Program-made: the position numbers and the translations under genes
Shown here: piece by piece, positions 48,401-59,548 of the stretch
Layout of the letters: each line of letters starts with the position of its first letter
How positions within the stretch are numbered: the first letter of the stretch is position 1
DNA from: Gordius sp. MW1
Lineage: Eukaryota; Nematomorpha; Gordioida; Gordea; Gordiidae
Length of the DNA: 64,000 nucleotides
NCBI GenBank assembly: GCA_964036665.1
Contig: OZ038527.1
Location: 5,952,001-6,016,000 of the forward strand
Direction of reading: 5' to 3'
Notes under the pieces: generated by a model
Database searches by the model: none
What the model was told of the DNA's origin: nothing
What the model saw: the letters and a program-made list of their open reading frames with translations, nothing else

Positions 48401-51400
48401 CGAAGAATAGAAAGACTAAGGCATATAAATATTTTCTATTTGCTCACGACTCATAAATATAATCAGGGGTAGGCTTGAAGGGGCAGCTTCTCCAAATCAA
48501 AAACCAAAACCTCTTATATCGTCAAAATTAAAAAAAAATTATCTATTTGCTTTGCTTAGGTCTTTACAGACTTTACCCCTCCTCGAAATTCAAATAATGG
48601 GAACACCTATGAGCCAATATCAATTATGTTTAAATTAATCACTTTAAATATTTTTGGCAAAAATTAATTTTCGGTTACACGGCATCTCACTCGGTAAGTG
48701 AGACGAACATTTCTCGTAAAAATTTAATTTATTTCTATACAACTTGTATGTTAAAAAGGTTCGTCGGGATCGTCTAGCGAGAGTTCTGGTAGCGAATCGG
48801 ATTCCTTAGTAGCAAAAGCCGTCAAAATTGAAGTAAGCACTTAGCACTATAATTGTAAAAAAAATCAGTTTTTTTCTGAATAAAAAGTAAAAATCGACCC
48901 GATGTTTTGGCTGACTATGGCAAACTGTCTTGATCTGAGATCGAATATTTGCCGTAATGTTCAAACGAAAGTTTTGGATGCTGTTAAAGCTTGTAATTTG
49001 CCAATCAGGATATTTGCCACAGGCGTTGCCTGATATTGATGTCGCTTTGCTGCAAAATTTGATGACTACACGATATAGATTTTGAAACTGTTAAAGCTAA
49101 AACTTATTGTATATTTAAAACAGCCTTGGGATTGGGATAAATTTTATATATCTAAAATTCGCTATATAAGGCTTAACTTAAAATTTAATCGTTCTCGTTA
49201 ATATTTTCGGATGATTGAATTATGGAAAGCTTGCCTTTAGTAGATTTTCGTTATTATAGTATGCCACGGGTATAAATTTATATCAATTTAATCCTATAAA
49301 CATTGTACCCAGGAGGGCATTGTCAAGACAAAACCATTGGAATCGTTGCTTTTGGAATTGGATTTGGGAACCGAGAAGGGAGATTATGGAGGACATCAAG
49401 AGGAATCGGGCCAACCAGGGGCCTCTCTACTTCATAAACCTCCCAATAGTGGTAAAGATGTGTTGTACGCTGTTTAAAAATTTTTATTAGTGTAAAATTT
49501 GTTCATTTTTAAAGCATCGCCTGCAAATTATCAGTTACCAATTTTATTAAGCTTATAATGAGATGGCACAGACACCTTAATTAATGACTACTGCTTTATT
49601 AATACTTTATGAGACAAGTCAGAATTTAGTACAAGTTTGCATATGGCCTTAGTTATCAACTCCCATTGTTATCTTGATTTAAATTATTTTAAACTCCTCA
49701 GCCTCGCTAATTTTTAGAACAATTTCATCTCTATTTTTAAATCTATTTATGAAAATACAAACACTTATGACCCCTTTTAAAAATGTGTCTAAAATATGCA
49801 TTTTAATATCAAAAAATAAATTAATGAAAATCAAAATATCTGTATATTTATTTAATTACATAATTATGTTTATAATGTATTTAAGATAAAAGGAGGGTAT
49901 AACGCAATGTTTTAGCTATGGTGATTTAGAACCTAGTGTATTAACTGTTTCTTGAAAATAAACCAAAGTTATTAAAAATACGCTATTATAAAAGTTTTAG
50001 CATCCGTTTAGCGACTAATTAATGAATTATCTACTTCACGCAAAATTAATCATGAATTTTTTACTGCAATAGCCGATTACTCAAACATAGACGATTGGCT
50101 TTCCAAGGCTGAATATTCCCCATTAACAACACCCTTGGAAGAAACGATCGGAGGTAGCTTACTTAAACCAGCCCCTTTGATCAGTCCTCAGCTAGCATCA
50201 GTTATAGGTCGTCAAAAATATCAGGTCAATCTTACATTTTTGTGATTGAAATTATAGGTTTTATTCCATAATTTTTAAGTTTAGATACATATAATCCGAT
50301 TTAAATAATTAATCATATTAGTAAACATTGCATTTTCATAGCCTGATATTTTTATTTTAATATAAATAAGAGATCACTTTCTCAAAGTGAAAGTGGTCAA
50401 TTTTTGTAAATTGTAGGCTTCCATGAATTTCGGTCACAAATTGAAGTTCGGCAATAAATATGCATTTAACGAGATTTTCTCGTCCTTTTAGGTCGTGCTT
50501 CATAATAAATGCGGGCCAACTACCTTTTTATGAGCACTTTATCTCTGGGCTGGACTTTTATTGTTTAATGCTGATTTAATATGCAGTTTGACAAGTTATT
50601 ATTTGTTAATCGCTTAATTGATCACCAAGTTTTAGCTATTTGGTATACCGTCATCTTTGTATATGCATATATATGGGATTAAATCTTATTATTCAAAAAG
50701 TGCATTGTTTCTATAAAAAATGAATTTCCGTTATATCTTTGAGAATTTTTGGAAGGGTATGTAAATATATACTTAAAAAATTCGGCCATTTATAAATAAA
50801 TGGTATGCACGTCTAATCATCGGGCTAAATTTACATTTTAAGGCAAAGATGTGTTAATTGCTACCTTGCTTTTACATATCTGTAATAAAATATTTTACTA
50901 GTTGGCGCTGATCTATAAATATTTTTTAAAAAACTTAAAAAATTACCCATCTAGACATATTTTGAAGTAGGCCCATGTTTAAGGCTTGCTGAACTTGATA
51001 ACTGGCCCAAAAATCTTGGCTACTCGGCTCGGGTCACGCATAAAGTTTTGAGTTTTAATTTAAAGTTATTTTTTGGCTAATATTGTGTGAATATACTTAT
51101 AAAATTTTGCTTAATAATCTCTCATTTTTAGTTAATTTACGTGTGCATTCATATTTTAATAAACTATAGATTACAGGACCGGCCTACGTCACTAGCAATT
51201 ACACCGATTTGGTGCATTCTATGCGAAAAGATCTCTACATTGGATATAGGTCTTTACTTTGCAACTCATATAATGTTTTTTTGTTTTGTTACTTAACTTT
51301 ATAAACTGACGAAATAATTATCTTAAATAATATAATAAATAATTTTTATACTGATAAAATTTTATCGAGCCAAATAGGACACGTAACAAAGAATTAATTC

Positions 51401-53119
51401 TTTTACTCTATTATAAATTACTTTTAAAGGTTTACCCGCAAACCCCATATTTTTGCTGAAAATGCTGTGAACGTTGAATTACGCTTTAAAAACTTGACTT
51501 CAGAGCCCATTAAAGGACTCCATTTCGTCAACCAGGTGACACTTAATTAGTGCAAATGTCTATTTGTATTAACTGTTTAATATACCATTTTATTCTTGAA
51601 TAAAATGCTCAACAAAAACCATATGATTTTTTAATTTTCTATATCTATCAGGTCAAAGATTCTAAAAGCACGGCGTTTTTTCCATTTCATCCAATAGGTA
51701 AATTTTGTCTTATTTGATGATTTTTGAACATATGTGTAATTTTATATTGAATATGATTGACAAACTTAGTTGTTTATCAACCCTTGCAATATTGAGGTTT
51801 ATAAAACGGTTTTTAACAGGTCACTTAAAAAATTTAGGATGAGGATTAAACTAATTTTCAATAATAGGGGATTGATCGGAAATTTGTCAGACTTTATACT
51901 AATAATTTAACCTTTTGACAACGGTTTTTTGTTTTTTTAATACCATTATATTATAGGTTTTTTTGTTTTAAATAGCTCAAATGTTGCCCAACCAAGAAAT
52001 ATCCGTCAATTTGGGCATCGACTTTGGAGATAGTAGTCAGGTTAAGCGTTTCGACTTAAGTTTGACCGAACCGCGGACGCTGGTTAGTTTGGAATTATCG
52101 GCTCCCTATGGGGAACAATTTAAACCTGTCCTGATGGATTCCCAACAATTTCAAGCCGAAAAGGGTAATTTGGGAAAATATTGTTAAAAGTTGTACTCCT
52201 CTCAAACCCGTGTAAGGATTTTGATGATTTTTTCATCATACAGAATTCTTCCTGCCTAATTTTACGTGGTCGTGTTATCTTTATTTCATATCCTTGACGC
52301 ATTACTACGGTTTGCTAGGGGAAAATATTTGTTTATGCCAATTATCAAGTTTTTACAATCTTTATAGACTAAGCGTTTAAAATTATCACTATAATGTTCT
52401 TTCATTAGATGAATGTGAATCGATTATTCTTTGAATTTCATTCAGCATTTAGGAGATATTTCAAGAATTTGGAAATTAATCTCAGTTTTAACTCCTAACT
52501 ATAATTATATGTGATTTGGTTTTTTTCTAAATGGGCAAAAAACTAATAAACTGGTCGGGGAGGACTAATGCCGTTTTAAATAGTGTGCGCTTTTTTTCAC
52601 CTTTTTCAATGATTCTTTTTCCTGGGTTTGTTTTTTTAATGCATAAATAGAAAAGCCTCCCATTTTTGATAAATAAATAACAATTTACGCTCCGGTACAC
52701 TAAGCATTTTAAATTATAAACCTTAAAACATCATGGGCATTTAATATAAAGTAAGCGAAAGAGTTTTCCGATTGTTACTCTGTGAATAAATATATATATT
52801 AACCTAAAGCTTTTTTGTCAATTATTAAATAGCAAAGCTGAGAGGAATGAACGAATGCACGGAAAAAATCGCTATTAAAGAAGGTCAATTTACTACGGAA
52901 ACTCTAGTGACAGCCATAACTCGCCTAGCAAATTTGGCTAGGGTAGAGGGCCTTAAATTTGCCGGCTATACTTACGCAGGCTCACATTTGGCTTTGTTGG
53001 AATTAGAACCCCAAACTGAAAACTCCTATAAAATGACCTTTAATTGCGATAAATTTTTGATTGGATCAGTTTTCCTTCGTGAGCTGTCCACTTTCTTACT
53101 AAAGCCTCCCAGGGCTTAA
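39412..53119 (+). CDS. AP3B1: AP-3 adaptor complex beta subunit, 27 exons
   Basis: Joined exons: 39412-39512, 39532-39628, 39672-39746, 39785-39880, 39919-40079, 40141-40207, 40303-40479, 41041-41262, 41488-41585, 41725-41782, 41881-41952, 42018-42080, 42464-42596, 43389-43441, 44371-44544, 44982-45076, 45349-45587, 46584-46826, 47753-47881, 48759-48832, 49313-49451, 50073-50207, 51177-51249, 51430-51535, 51652-51697, 51976-52164, 52833-53119. The phases join without a stop and give 1133 aa (human AP3B1 is about 1094). Residues 40-640 form the adaptin HEAT-repeat trunk ([56 protein letters not shown]). A Ser/Glu-rich hinge covers exons 19-21, and exons 22-27 are the ear, ending with [11 protein letters not shown]-3 sorts cargo from endosomes to lysosomes and related organelles. 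Exon 1 and the exon 22 donor (GTCGTC) are the least certain. Either vertebrate paralogue (AP3B1 or AP3B2) could be the ortholog. Confidence 0.92.
39513..39531 (+). other. Candidate 19-nt intron at the AP-3 beta 5' end
   Basis: GTATTATTTATTTTTACAG has a GT donor after AAAAG, a pyrimidine-rich stretch and a CAG acceptor. Removing it joins the frame from ATG 39412 (a Ser/Asp/Glu-rich leader, as in other AP-3 beta proteins) to the conserved HEDLK exon. The alternative is translation from ATG 39458 straight through, which gives an uncharacteristic hydrophobic leader. The size is far below the other introns here (38 bp minimum). Confidence 0.35.
42196..42427. mobile_element. Short TIR element in AP-3 beta intron, related to the P-like element ends
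   Basis: The left end, ACTAATAATACAATAGATTG then GCAAACAGCTGA, mirrors the right end (complement ACTTATAATACAATAGACTT then GCAAACAGCTGA). The same layout appears in the 41-bp TIR of the 3.3-kb P-like element (ACTAATAATAAACATAGACT then GCCGAACAGCTG). It is about 230 bp and non-coding, so probably a non-autonomous relative. It lies wholly within intron 42081-42463, where splicing would remove it. Confidence 0.6.
44480..44565 (+). other. tRNA-like fold spanning an AP-3 beta exon-intron junction
   Basis: GTGGTCG (44480-44486) can pair over 7 bp with CGGCCAC (44558-44564), followed by A. GGTTCGATTCC (44544-44554) matches the T-arm/B-box consensus. The 86-nt span fits a long-variable-arm tRNA. Against it, the first 65 nt encode conserved AP-3 beta sequence, the T stem has only three of five pairs, and no D arm or A box is visible. 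I do not call it a tRNA gene. Confidence 0.25.
47103..47381. mobile_element. PIF/Harbinger-like MITE in AP-3 beta intron
   Basis: The perfect inverted ends GGGCTTGTCTTAATATCGGAT (left) and complement (right) are flanked by TTA on both sides (47100-47102 and 47382-47384), the usual PIF/Harbinger target duplication. It is 279 bp and non-coding. The right end also has the palindrome TGCTGCGCAGCA. It sits in the intron 46827-47752. Confidence 0.75.
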
Positions 53120-53396
53120 AATTCGCGTGTTTTCGTTATAGAATAATATATTTTGTAGTTATATATGTCATGTTTTTGCGATTGAAACCGTGCCTATTAT
53201 ATTTTAACTTAACTTTATTACCTATTTTATGAAATACAATAATTATATTTTAAACGGATAATATTTATATGTGGTGTTGATCTTATAAAAAAAATCAATT
53301 GTGAGACCATGGAAATAATTTTTTTAGTTTCAATACTTTTAGATACAAATTTGCTTTTCATTTTTGCGTAGCTTTATCAACACAATTAATTCGAAG
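53120..53396. other. 3' flank of AP-3 beta
   Basis: Probably 3' UTR and spacer. AATAAT-like words occur about 25 bases after the stop and AATTATATTTTAAA follows. No perfect AATAAA was seen in the first 100 bases. Confidence 0.4.
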
Positions 53397-53829
53397 TAGA
53401 GCCCTGCAAAATGAAATTTCTTCTGCCCGGCCCGATAGACTTTTTTCTTTTTGACCCGACCCGAGCCCGAACCGATTTTTTAAATAAAACTTTTAAAAAA
53501 ATTTATTTTTGAAAATTGATTCACCATCTAAATTTAAATGCATTGGATTGTTATTAATCGTAATTTACAGTTAGGATAAGTTTAAACTAAAAAATAACTT
53601 AAAAAAATATACCTTATTTAACAGTTACATATAAAAAACCTTTTTGAAACATTTATTTATCTTATTTCTCAAGTTCTAACTGCTAATATGAATGTTTTAA
53701 ATACTAGAATAAGATTTGGAATTCGTGTCAGTTATATTATAAATTGACAGGGGGAAAAAGCTGAAGTTTGGAGCTATGTGTACGCTGTGTGAAGATAATT
53801 ATTTAATATCAAGTTGAGTTTATTCAAAG

Positions 53830-54412
53830 CATCTTATATATAAGAATGAAACAATGTGTGTATATATGCCGCCACCAATTTTGGAAAACTACAAGACCGA
53901 TTTGGCTCAAAATTTCACAGTTTATTCCTGACACTCCGGAGCATGTTTTAAGATTTGTTCGAGCCAAATCGGTCCAGTAGTTTTCGAGTATTCGTACGCG
54001 TTGCACTGTATACGGAAATAGAATAGAAGTAGAACATATAGATGTAGGGGTTTCAGCCTACAATAAAGTAAGTTTATTAATAAAGAACCACAAGATTCTC
54101 ATCTATCGTTACATATTGGCTTATTAAGCCTTTTACAGAGGTTAATATGAATAACTCGTAAGATAGTTGGGGGCTATTCAAATTATAATGAGTGTGAATA
54201 AAATAAGGAAGAATATGAATAGTGTGTATTCAAATAGAGTAAGAAGGATTGTAAATAAAGTGATATTCAAATCATGACGATAATACTATATAGACATCAA
54301 ACTTTATTTTTATTTCAATAATCGCTTTATCATCATATATGCCCTAAAATTCCAACATAATTTAATACACCCGGGTAAATGGCAAAACAACGGTTGCCGG
54401 GTTCATCTAGTA
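53830..54412 (-). repeat. Dispersed repeat ('ACTAGAT-AACCCGGCAA' family), copy 2, nested
   Basis: It is the minus-strand counterpart of 3680-4010, sharing the ends and the inverted ACCGATTTGGCTC motifs. It contains an extra block (54042-54287) missing from copy 1. It lies inside the hAT-like element, so it inserted later. Class unassigned. Confidence 0.6.
54042..54287. mobile_element. Possible solo LTR, third level of nesting
   Basis: A 246-bp block is present in this repeat copy and missing from the copy at 3680. ATATAG flanks both sides (54036-54041 and 54288-54293), while the empty site in copy 1 has a single TTATAG. A 5-6 bp duplication and AATAAAG near one end fit a solo long terminal repeat. 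The expected TG...CA ends are imperfect. Confidence 0.5.
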
Positions 54413-54524
54413 TTTTATAAAAAGATTAGGTTACTCTCAGGCCCGAGGCCCGATAATTTTATAAAATTCCGCCTTAGCCCGGTTCGAATCGGATCAAGCT
54501 TTGGGCGGCCCGTGCAGGGCTCTA

Positions 54525-55503
54525 ATTTAAAGTACCTAAATATTAATATATTAAGAAATTCGTTTTGATTCAGAAAAAATGTTTAAAGCTAAATAACCCT
54601 GACAATCCCCCCTATGCTGAAGCGTTTAGTTATTTTTCCACGAGAGTTTATTATCTTAAAGTAATTGATGTCATAAAAAACATTTTAGGTTTTCAACTCT
54701 TTCCTCAAACTAGGTGATTTCAGTACGCTAAATAAATCCCTTGGTACTTCGAATTGATTAGCCAGGATACAATTTTTATTATATTTTATTGGGCCGTTAA
54801 AAAAAATCTCAACACTTTATTTATCAAACAAAAATTTTATGTTTTATTAAAGCTTTGCATAAGACATCCGCATAGTATAGTAAACCATATTGGAAATTAA
54901 GCACCATTAAATACATATTCGATTGGGAAAAGCAGAATTAGACATTCTTTTAAAAAAACTAAATAGGTCATAATATTCGTAAAGACCTTTAATTTTAAAA
55001 TGTTTATTTAAAGTTTTTTATAATTTATTGTTTAAGCTTAAGAATTCGATATAAACACGAGTGATAATTGTAATGTTTTAAATTTTTTGGTGGGCCTGAG
55101 CCAAAACGGAAATAACACAAAATTTAATTTAATATATTAATAAACTTTATATTTTTTTACCAGGAAGAAGCTTTTTTGAAATACAATTTATTAATTTTAA
55201 TTATAAATTCCTGCTTTGTCAAAACCGCAGGCCTATGCCTTGAATATTTATTGTTTAAATTGTATATTAAAAATTTTTGTTAGAAAAGATTGATATCTAA
55301 CCTTCACCATTAATTGCATCCTATTAAGTAAAGCGAAAAAAAATTAATTCTTTCAATATTTTCTCAGAAATATTTTAGTTTTTGATGTGATTTATCAAGA
55401 TCGGTTACCCTTTGGGGTTAATTATAAAAATGACTTTAGTTGCGGAATTATCTACCAATACATAACCAGGCTCAAGATTGCAAAAATGCTAATTTTTATA
55501 AGC
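54525..55503. other. Gene-free AT-rich stretch
   Basis: No gene, RNA or repeat boundary recognised. Confidence 0.4.
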
Positions 55504-55946
55504 TAGTGCTGTAAAAATGGCTGGGTTTTGTTTGGTCCTTTGGTTTTAGTCGACTAAACATAGGTCCGTTTTTCTGTCGATCTCTAGTCGGGACCGGGTC
55601 AAAATAGCAGAAAAAAACAGCAGAATTGGTGTGAACTGGTCAGATCAAGATTGGTCAGGAGGGTTAAGGTTCGGGTTAGTGTTTTAGGTCAGCATTTTAG
55701 GTTAGGGTCAGGGTTAGGATTAGATGCACATCAAATTCCCTCCCCATTTGAGATTTAATTCTAATATATTGATTATCTAAAATCTTGTTCTGACCAGTTC
55801 TGACCAATTCTGCTGTTTTTTTTCTGCTATTTTGACCCCGATTCCTCTAGTCTTAGTCAAAATTTAAAAAACAGACCATAGTTGACGTTTAGTCTTAGTT
55901 GAACCGGAGGTCGACCAAACAAAACCAAGCCGTTTTTACAACGCTA
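55504..55946. mobile_element. hAT-like foldback MITE with TTAGGG-like interior
   Basis: The ends TAGTGCTGTAAAAATGGC and complement TAGCGTTGTAAAAACGGC open long inverted arms (about 190 bp each), including GGTCAAAATAGCAGAAAAAA. The interior (55660-55730) has TTAGGG/TCAGGGTTAGG words ending GGATTAGATGCAC, as at 29700. Flanking 8-mers match at 5 of 8. It has no coding capacity. Confidence 0.65.
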
Positions 55947-57012
55947 CTCTCAGCATCACAGCCTGGTATATTGTGTCGAAAATTTTCTTTATCTGCTACA
56001 CTACAACTAATATTGCCTGTTTTTCTAATTTAATGTAGTAATTTATTTTAGGGAATTATTGAAAATACAAAATACAGTTCAGAAATCTCTATAAATGATT
56101 TTTAACAAAATTTAAATGTTCTTTGGGAGACGGTATCCTTAAAAATTAGATGCCATTAATTATAGAATTTATTATTTTAAACTTTATAAGGAAGAGAGCT
56201 GTAACTTTGATAATATTAAAATTGTGTTAAACGTGTGCGTAAAATCTTTTCACTAAGGCCGTCAATTGGCAAAATAATATTTTATAAAAGTTTGCGTAAA
56301 CAAGTTTTTATTTAATGTATAAGGACAAAGCCATACCAATAATGTTTAAGATAATTAAATATTAGAAAACAACATTACAGACAAGAACCATAAATTCAAA
56401 CTCCTTCGAAATGCAAATTTTTCTTTTAAAATTTTTAAAGTTTTCTTTAACATTTTGTCACAATGGCTGGCCCTCATCTTTTTAAAACTATGTTATTACT
56501 ATTTTGCGAATGGCCCCTGATTTAACAGGCCTTATAAAAGATCCGGCGTCTCTAGCCTATTACAAATTTCAATCTTTATCTACTTTGACAAGAATTAAAG
56601 GTTCACAATTTTTTTAAAGCCCTAATTTAAAATTTTTAAAAATATAAAAATAAAATTTTGAAAAAGGGATGTTTTATCCTAGCTTCTATAATATATTTTT
56701 TTATTAATTTTTTCCCATATCTTTTTTAATTTTTGAATTATAGGTAAAACTAATTCCAAAATCGCAAAGAACCAGGAGCTAATGACTCTTAATTTTCAGA
56801 GGGTTTTATGATATTTTTGTTAACTAATATTTTATTATAATGAAGCAATTATTTGAAAGAATGAATTATTTTAAACTAAAAATTTAATTTCATAAGGATA
56901 AGCGATGTAATTCCGACAATCATTGCGTTAAACGGGTGCGTAAAATCTTTTTTTAAAGCCGTTGCTTAGCAATTAAAATCATAATTTTTTGTAATGTTTG
57001 TGTAAATAACTT
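55947..57012. other. Gene-free stretch with possible local duplication
   Basis: No gene. The phrases GTTAAACG-GTGCGTAAAATCTTTT followed by GGCAAAATAATATTTT-like text occur near 56223 and again near 56930, each after an AATTATTTT-rich segment. A worn tandem duplication of about 700 bp is likely. Confidence 0.4.
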
Positions 57013-57176
57013 CATGGGCGTAGCCAGGGGGGGGGGGCAGGGGGGGGGGGCATGGCGAAACAAAAATTTTAATGCAAAAAGCCTTAAAAATTAAAAAAAT
57101 ATGTTTTTGCCCCCCCCCCCTAATTGAACTTTATTTCGCCCCCCCCCCCCTAATCCAAAACCTGGCTACGCCCATG
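57013..57176. mobile_element. CATGGGCGTAGCCAGG-family MITE with exact 8-bp duplication
   Basis: Perfect 15-16 bp ends, CATGGGCGTAGCCAGG and complement, are followed by G- and C-runs. AATAACTT is exactly repeated at 57005-57012 and 57177-57184. The 8-bp duplication supports hAT-type mobilisation. It is 164 bp, the cleanest copy of the family in the window. Confidence 0.85.
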
Positions 57177-57362
57177 AATAACTTCATATGATCAGGCTAA
57201 TATAAATGATTAGAAACGAATCAAAACAACTACCCTATTTGTATTCGACCGTTTTGATACCTTTTAAGATTTATAGGGAGTTATAGCTAAATTGAGTTAA
57301 TTATAAGTAAAAAGGAACCTAAAAGTCTTAATCATCCTACCATACTCGGACACGAGCCTCTT

Positions 57363-57490
57363 GGTGCCCTATCAACTTGCCGAAAACCATCTCGCCGAAT
57401 TTAATGTCCCCCGGTTAAAAAAGGTCGACCATTTATAACCGGGGGACATTAAATTCGGCGAGATGGTTTTCGGCAAGTTGACAGGCCACC
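57363..57490. mobile_element. Near-palindromic MITE with exact 9-bp target duplication
   Basis: The element is almost a single palindrome. The left end runs GGTGCCCTATCAACTTGCCG, the right end is its complement with few changes, and the centre is a short AAAAAGGTCGACCATTT spacer. GAGCCTCTT is exactly repeated at 57354-57362 and 57491-57499. A 9-bp duplication fits Mutator- or Merlin-like mobilisation. It is a shorter relative of 14100-14367. Confidence 0.85.
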
Positions 57491-57612
57491 GAGCCTCTTT
57501 AATGGGCATGGACTGAAACATATGAATATAATCAACCCACTCGATTTTATAAATATATAATATGAAATATGTGTCAAACAATTTTTGTTTATAAAACGAT
57601 TTAATTACTATC

Positions 57613-57755
57613 GTGGACGTAGCCAGGGGAAGGCAGGGAGGGGCGGCTGCCCCCCTATAAATCCATAAACTTTTTAAACTTCTTATAATTATGGCTAAAA
57701 TTACAAGAAATTGTCATTTTGCCCCTCCCTAATCAGATTCTACCCCCCATAATTA
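57613..57755. mobile_element. Truncated copy of the GGGCGTAGCCAGG family
   Basis: Only the left end, GTGGACGTAGCCAGG, is clear. The interior words GGCAGGGAGGGGCGGCTGCC and TTTTGCCCCTCCCTAATC match copies at 14867 and 59379. No right terminus is seen. Confidence 0.5.
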
Positions 57756-59378
57756 CTTTATAATTATAAAATATCATTATGTTTATAGCCTACTATTATA
57801 TAGGAGTTTCAGAATATTTTTTTAATTTAGTTTATTTTAAATTAATTGTACGATAGCTTAAGATGAGGTCGAGCTCGAGACGTATAAATGTTGTGTTGGT
57901 ATGCAATGTTAAGGGAGTCAGTAAACTTGCAACGCGATGCAACTTGAGAGAAGAGGGCACAATTTAAGGAAAAATTTTATGTCATAATTGTTGGTTGGTT
58001 GAAACATTTACTGACTAAAATAATTAAGTTTACGACCCCAACCCTTAATTATTACTATTATATGTAATTTAATTGCACAAACTTTCTCAAAAATTTACGG
58101 GAAAGTTTTTTTGTACCCACAAAGAAGGTTAAAAAAAGCATTAAAATTTATAGAGTAAAATAGAATTCGGTTCCCAAATGTTCTTTTGTCGGGTTAAATT
58201 AACCATAAACTACAAACGTGAAAGCATTGAATTAAGTTGTTATACAAAACATTTTTATCTTCTTTCTTTAAAACCATACGACTAAACTATAAAAAATGAG
58301 AGTTAACATGGTATTTTTATAAACTTAAGTTCTCTCCGTTTTAATATTCTCTTCAAATTTTTAATCTTTTAACACAAATATTGTAAGTTTATTAACGAGT
58401 GCCTCTGTTATAAAATTTCACTTTCTTTAATAAGTTTCAATAAAAACTATATGTTATGTTTTATCAGGCTTGATGAGATGTTAAAAATTTAAAGAGTACT
58501 ATTATTAACCTTATATATGCACCCCCCCCCTCAGATTTTGGTAATTTTGTATGTAAATCAATTATTTTTAACATTTAAGCTATTTTGTCGCGTCAAGACT
58601 TTTATTTACAAATTTTTTTTCAAAATTGGATAAATCACGTTTTCTATTAAGTATTAAGATCCACAACTAGGTTACATTTATTTAGAGAAAACAAAACCTA
58701 GGAGTGAGTATAAGATTTAACAAAAAAGAAGATAAGCATGGATGACACGTACTTCGAGTAGATTCTTGAGTGATTTTAACTTGAACTCGATGCACCTTTT
58801 CAATGAACAAATAGAACGTGGGACGAAGGGGGGGGGGCCTTGTGTGAGGACAAAGGAATGGCTTAAATTACATGTTAAAAATTGCGACATTTGTAATAGT
58901 TTTACCATATAATTTTACTTAAACATTTGATATTAGTATAGTATATAAAACGCATGATTATAGCAGAACCGTCCTTTTAGTTGCTATTTTAAACCCAAAC
59001 CCAATTCAAAAAAAAAGGTTCATTAAAAAGAGCGATAATAATGTTTTTTGCAACCGTAATGTCCGAGTTTTCATACTCCCTGCTCTAAATTAAAATAAGA
59101 TCAAAATTATCCACTGCTTAATGAATCCACGATCTAAACCTCAGTGTAATAGGTTGTTACAAATTAATTAAATATTTTGCAAAAAAAATTATTTCATAAA
59201 AGCAGTTGGATAAGATTCATATTTTATGAAATTATAGTTTTTTAAAGCATTGACATTTTCATTGCATTCCATAAATAAACCCCCCTGTCCTGAGACTCGT
59301 ATAAAAATGTAATGCTTTGACTTTTATAAAGCTCTTTTTTCGACAAGTTGATTAAAATTGCTTGAACATCTATTTAAC
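57756..59378. other. Gene-free AT-rich stretch
   Basis: Nothing beyond short C-runs (58521-58530) and a G-run (58829-58837). No coding content was recognised. Confidence 0.4.
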
Positions 59379-59548
59379 CATGGGCGTAGCCAGCATTGGA
59401 ATTTGAGGGGGGGGGGGAACAATAATTCAGGGAGGGGCAAAATATTCATTTTATTAAATTTTAGTCATAATTTTAATAAATTTCAACAAATTTATGGATT
59501 TAAAGGGGGGCAGCCGCCCCTCCCTGCCTTCCCCTGGCTACGCCCATG
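59379..59548. mobile_element. CATGGGCGTAGCCAG-family MITE
   Basis: The left end CATGGGCGTAGCCAG and right end CTGGCTACGCCCATG are perfect inverted repeats. A G-run follows the left end, and GGGGGCAGCCGCCCC lies near the right. Flanking 8-mers TATTTAAC and TATTAAAC differ at one position. It is 170 bp and non-coding. Confidence 0.8.

Larger units (their letters stand above)
53397..54524. mobile_element. hAT-like element with TAGAGCCCTGCA ends, carrying nested insertions
   Basis: The ends are TAGAGCCCTGCA and its complement, followed inward by CCCGACCCGAGCCCGAACC-type words on the left and their complement on the right. Flanking 8-mers ATTCGAAG and ATTTAAAG match at 6 of 8 positions, fitting an old hAT duplication. 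Its middle has been invaded by the repeat at 53830-54412. No transposase was recognised. Related CCCGAACCGACCCGG words reappear near 63735. Confidence 0.65.

Noticed and set aside
50208..50224. Longer AP-3 beta exon 22 ending at CAG|GTCAAT (50224)
   Set aside because: It would put the next exon out of phase with the conserved ear sequence. The donor after 50207 keeps the frame, though both donors are weak.
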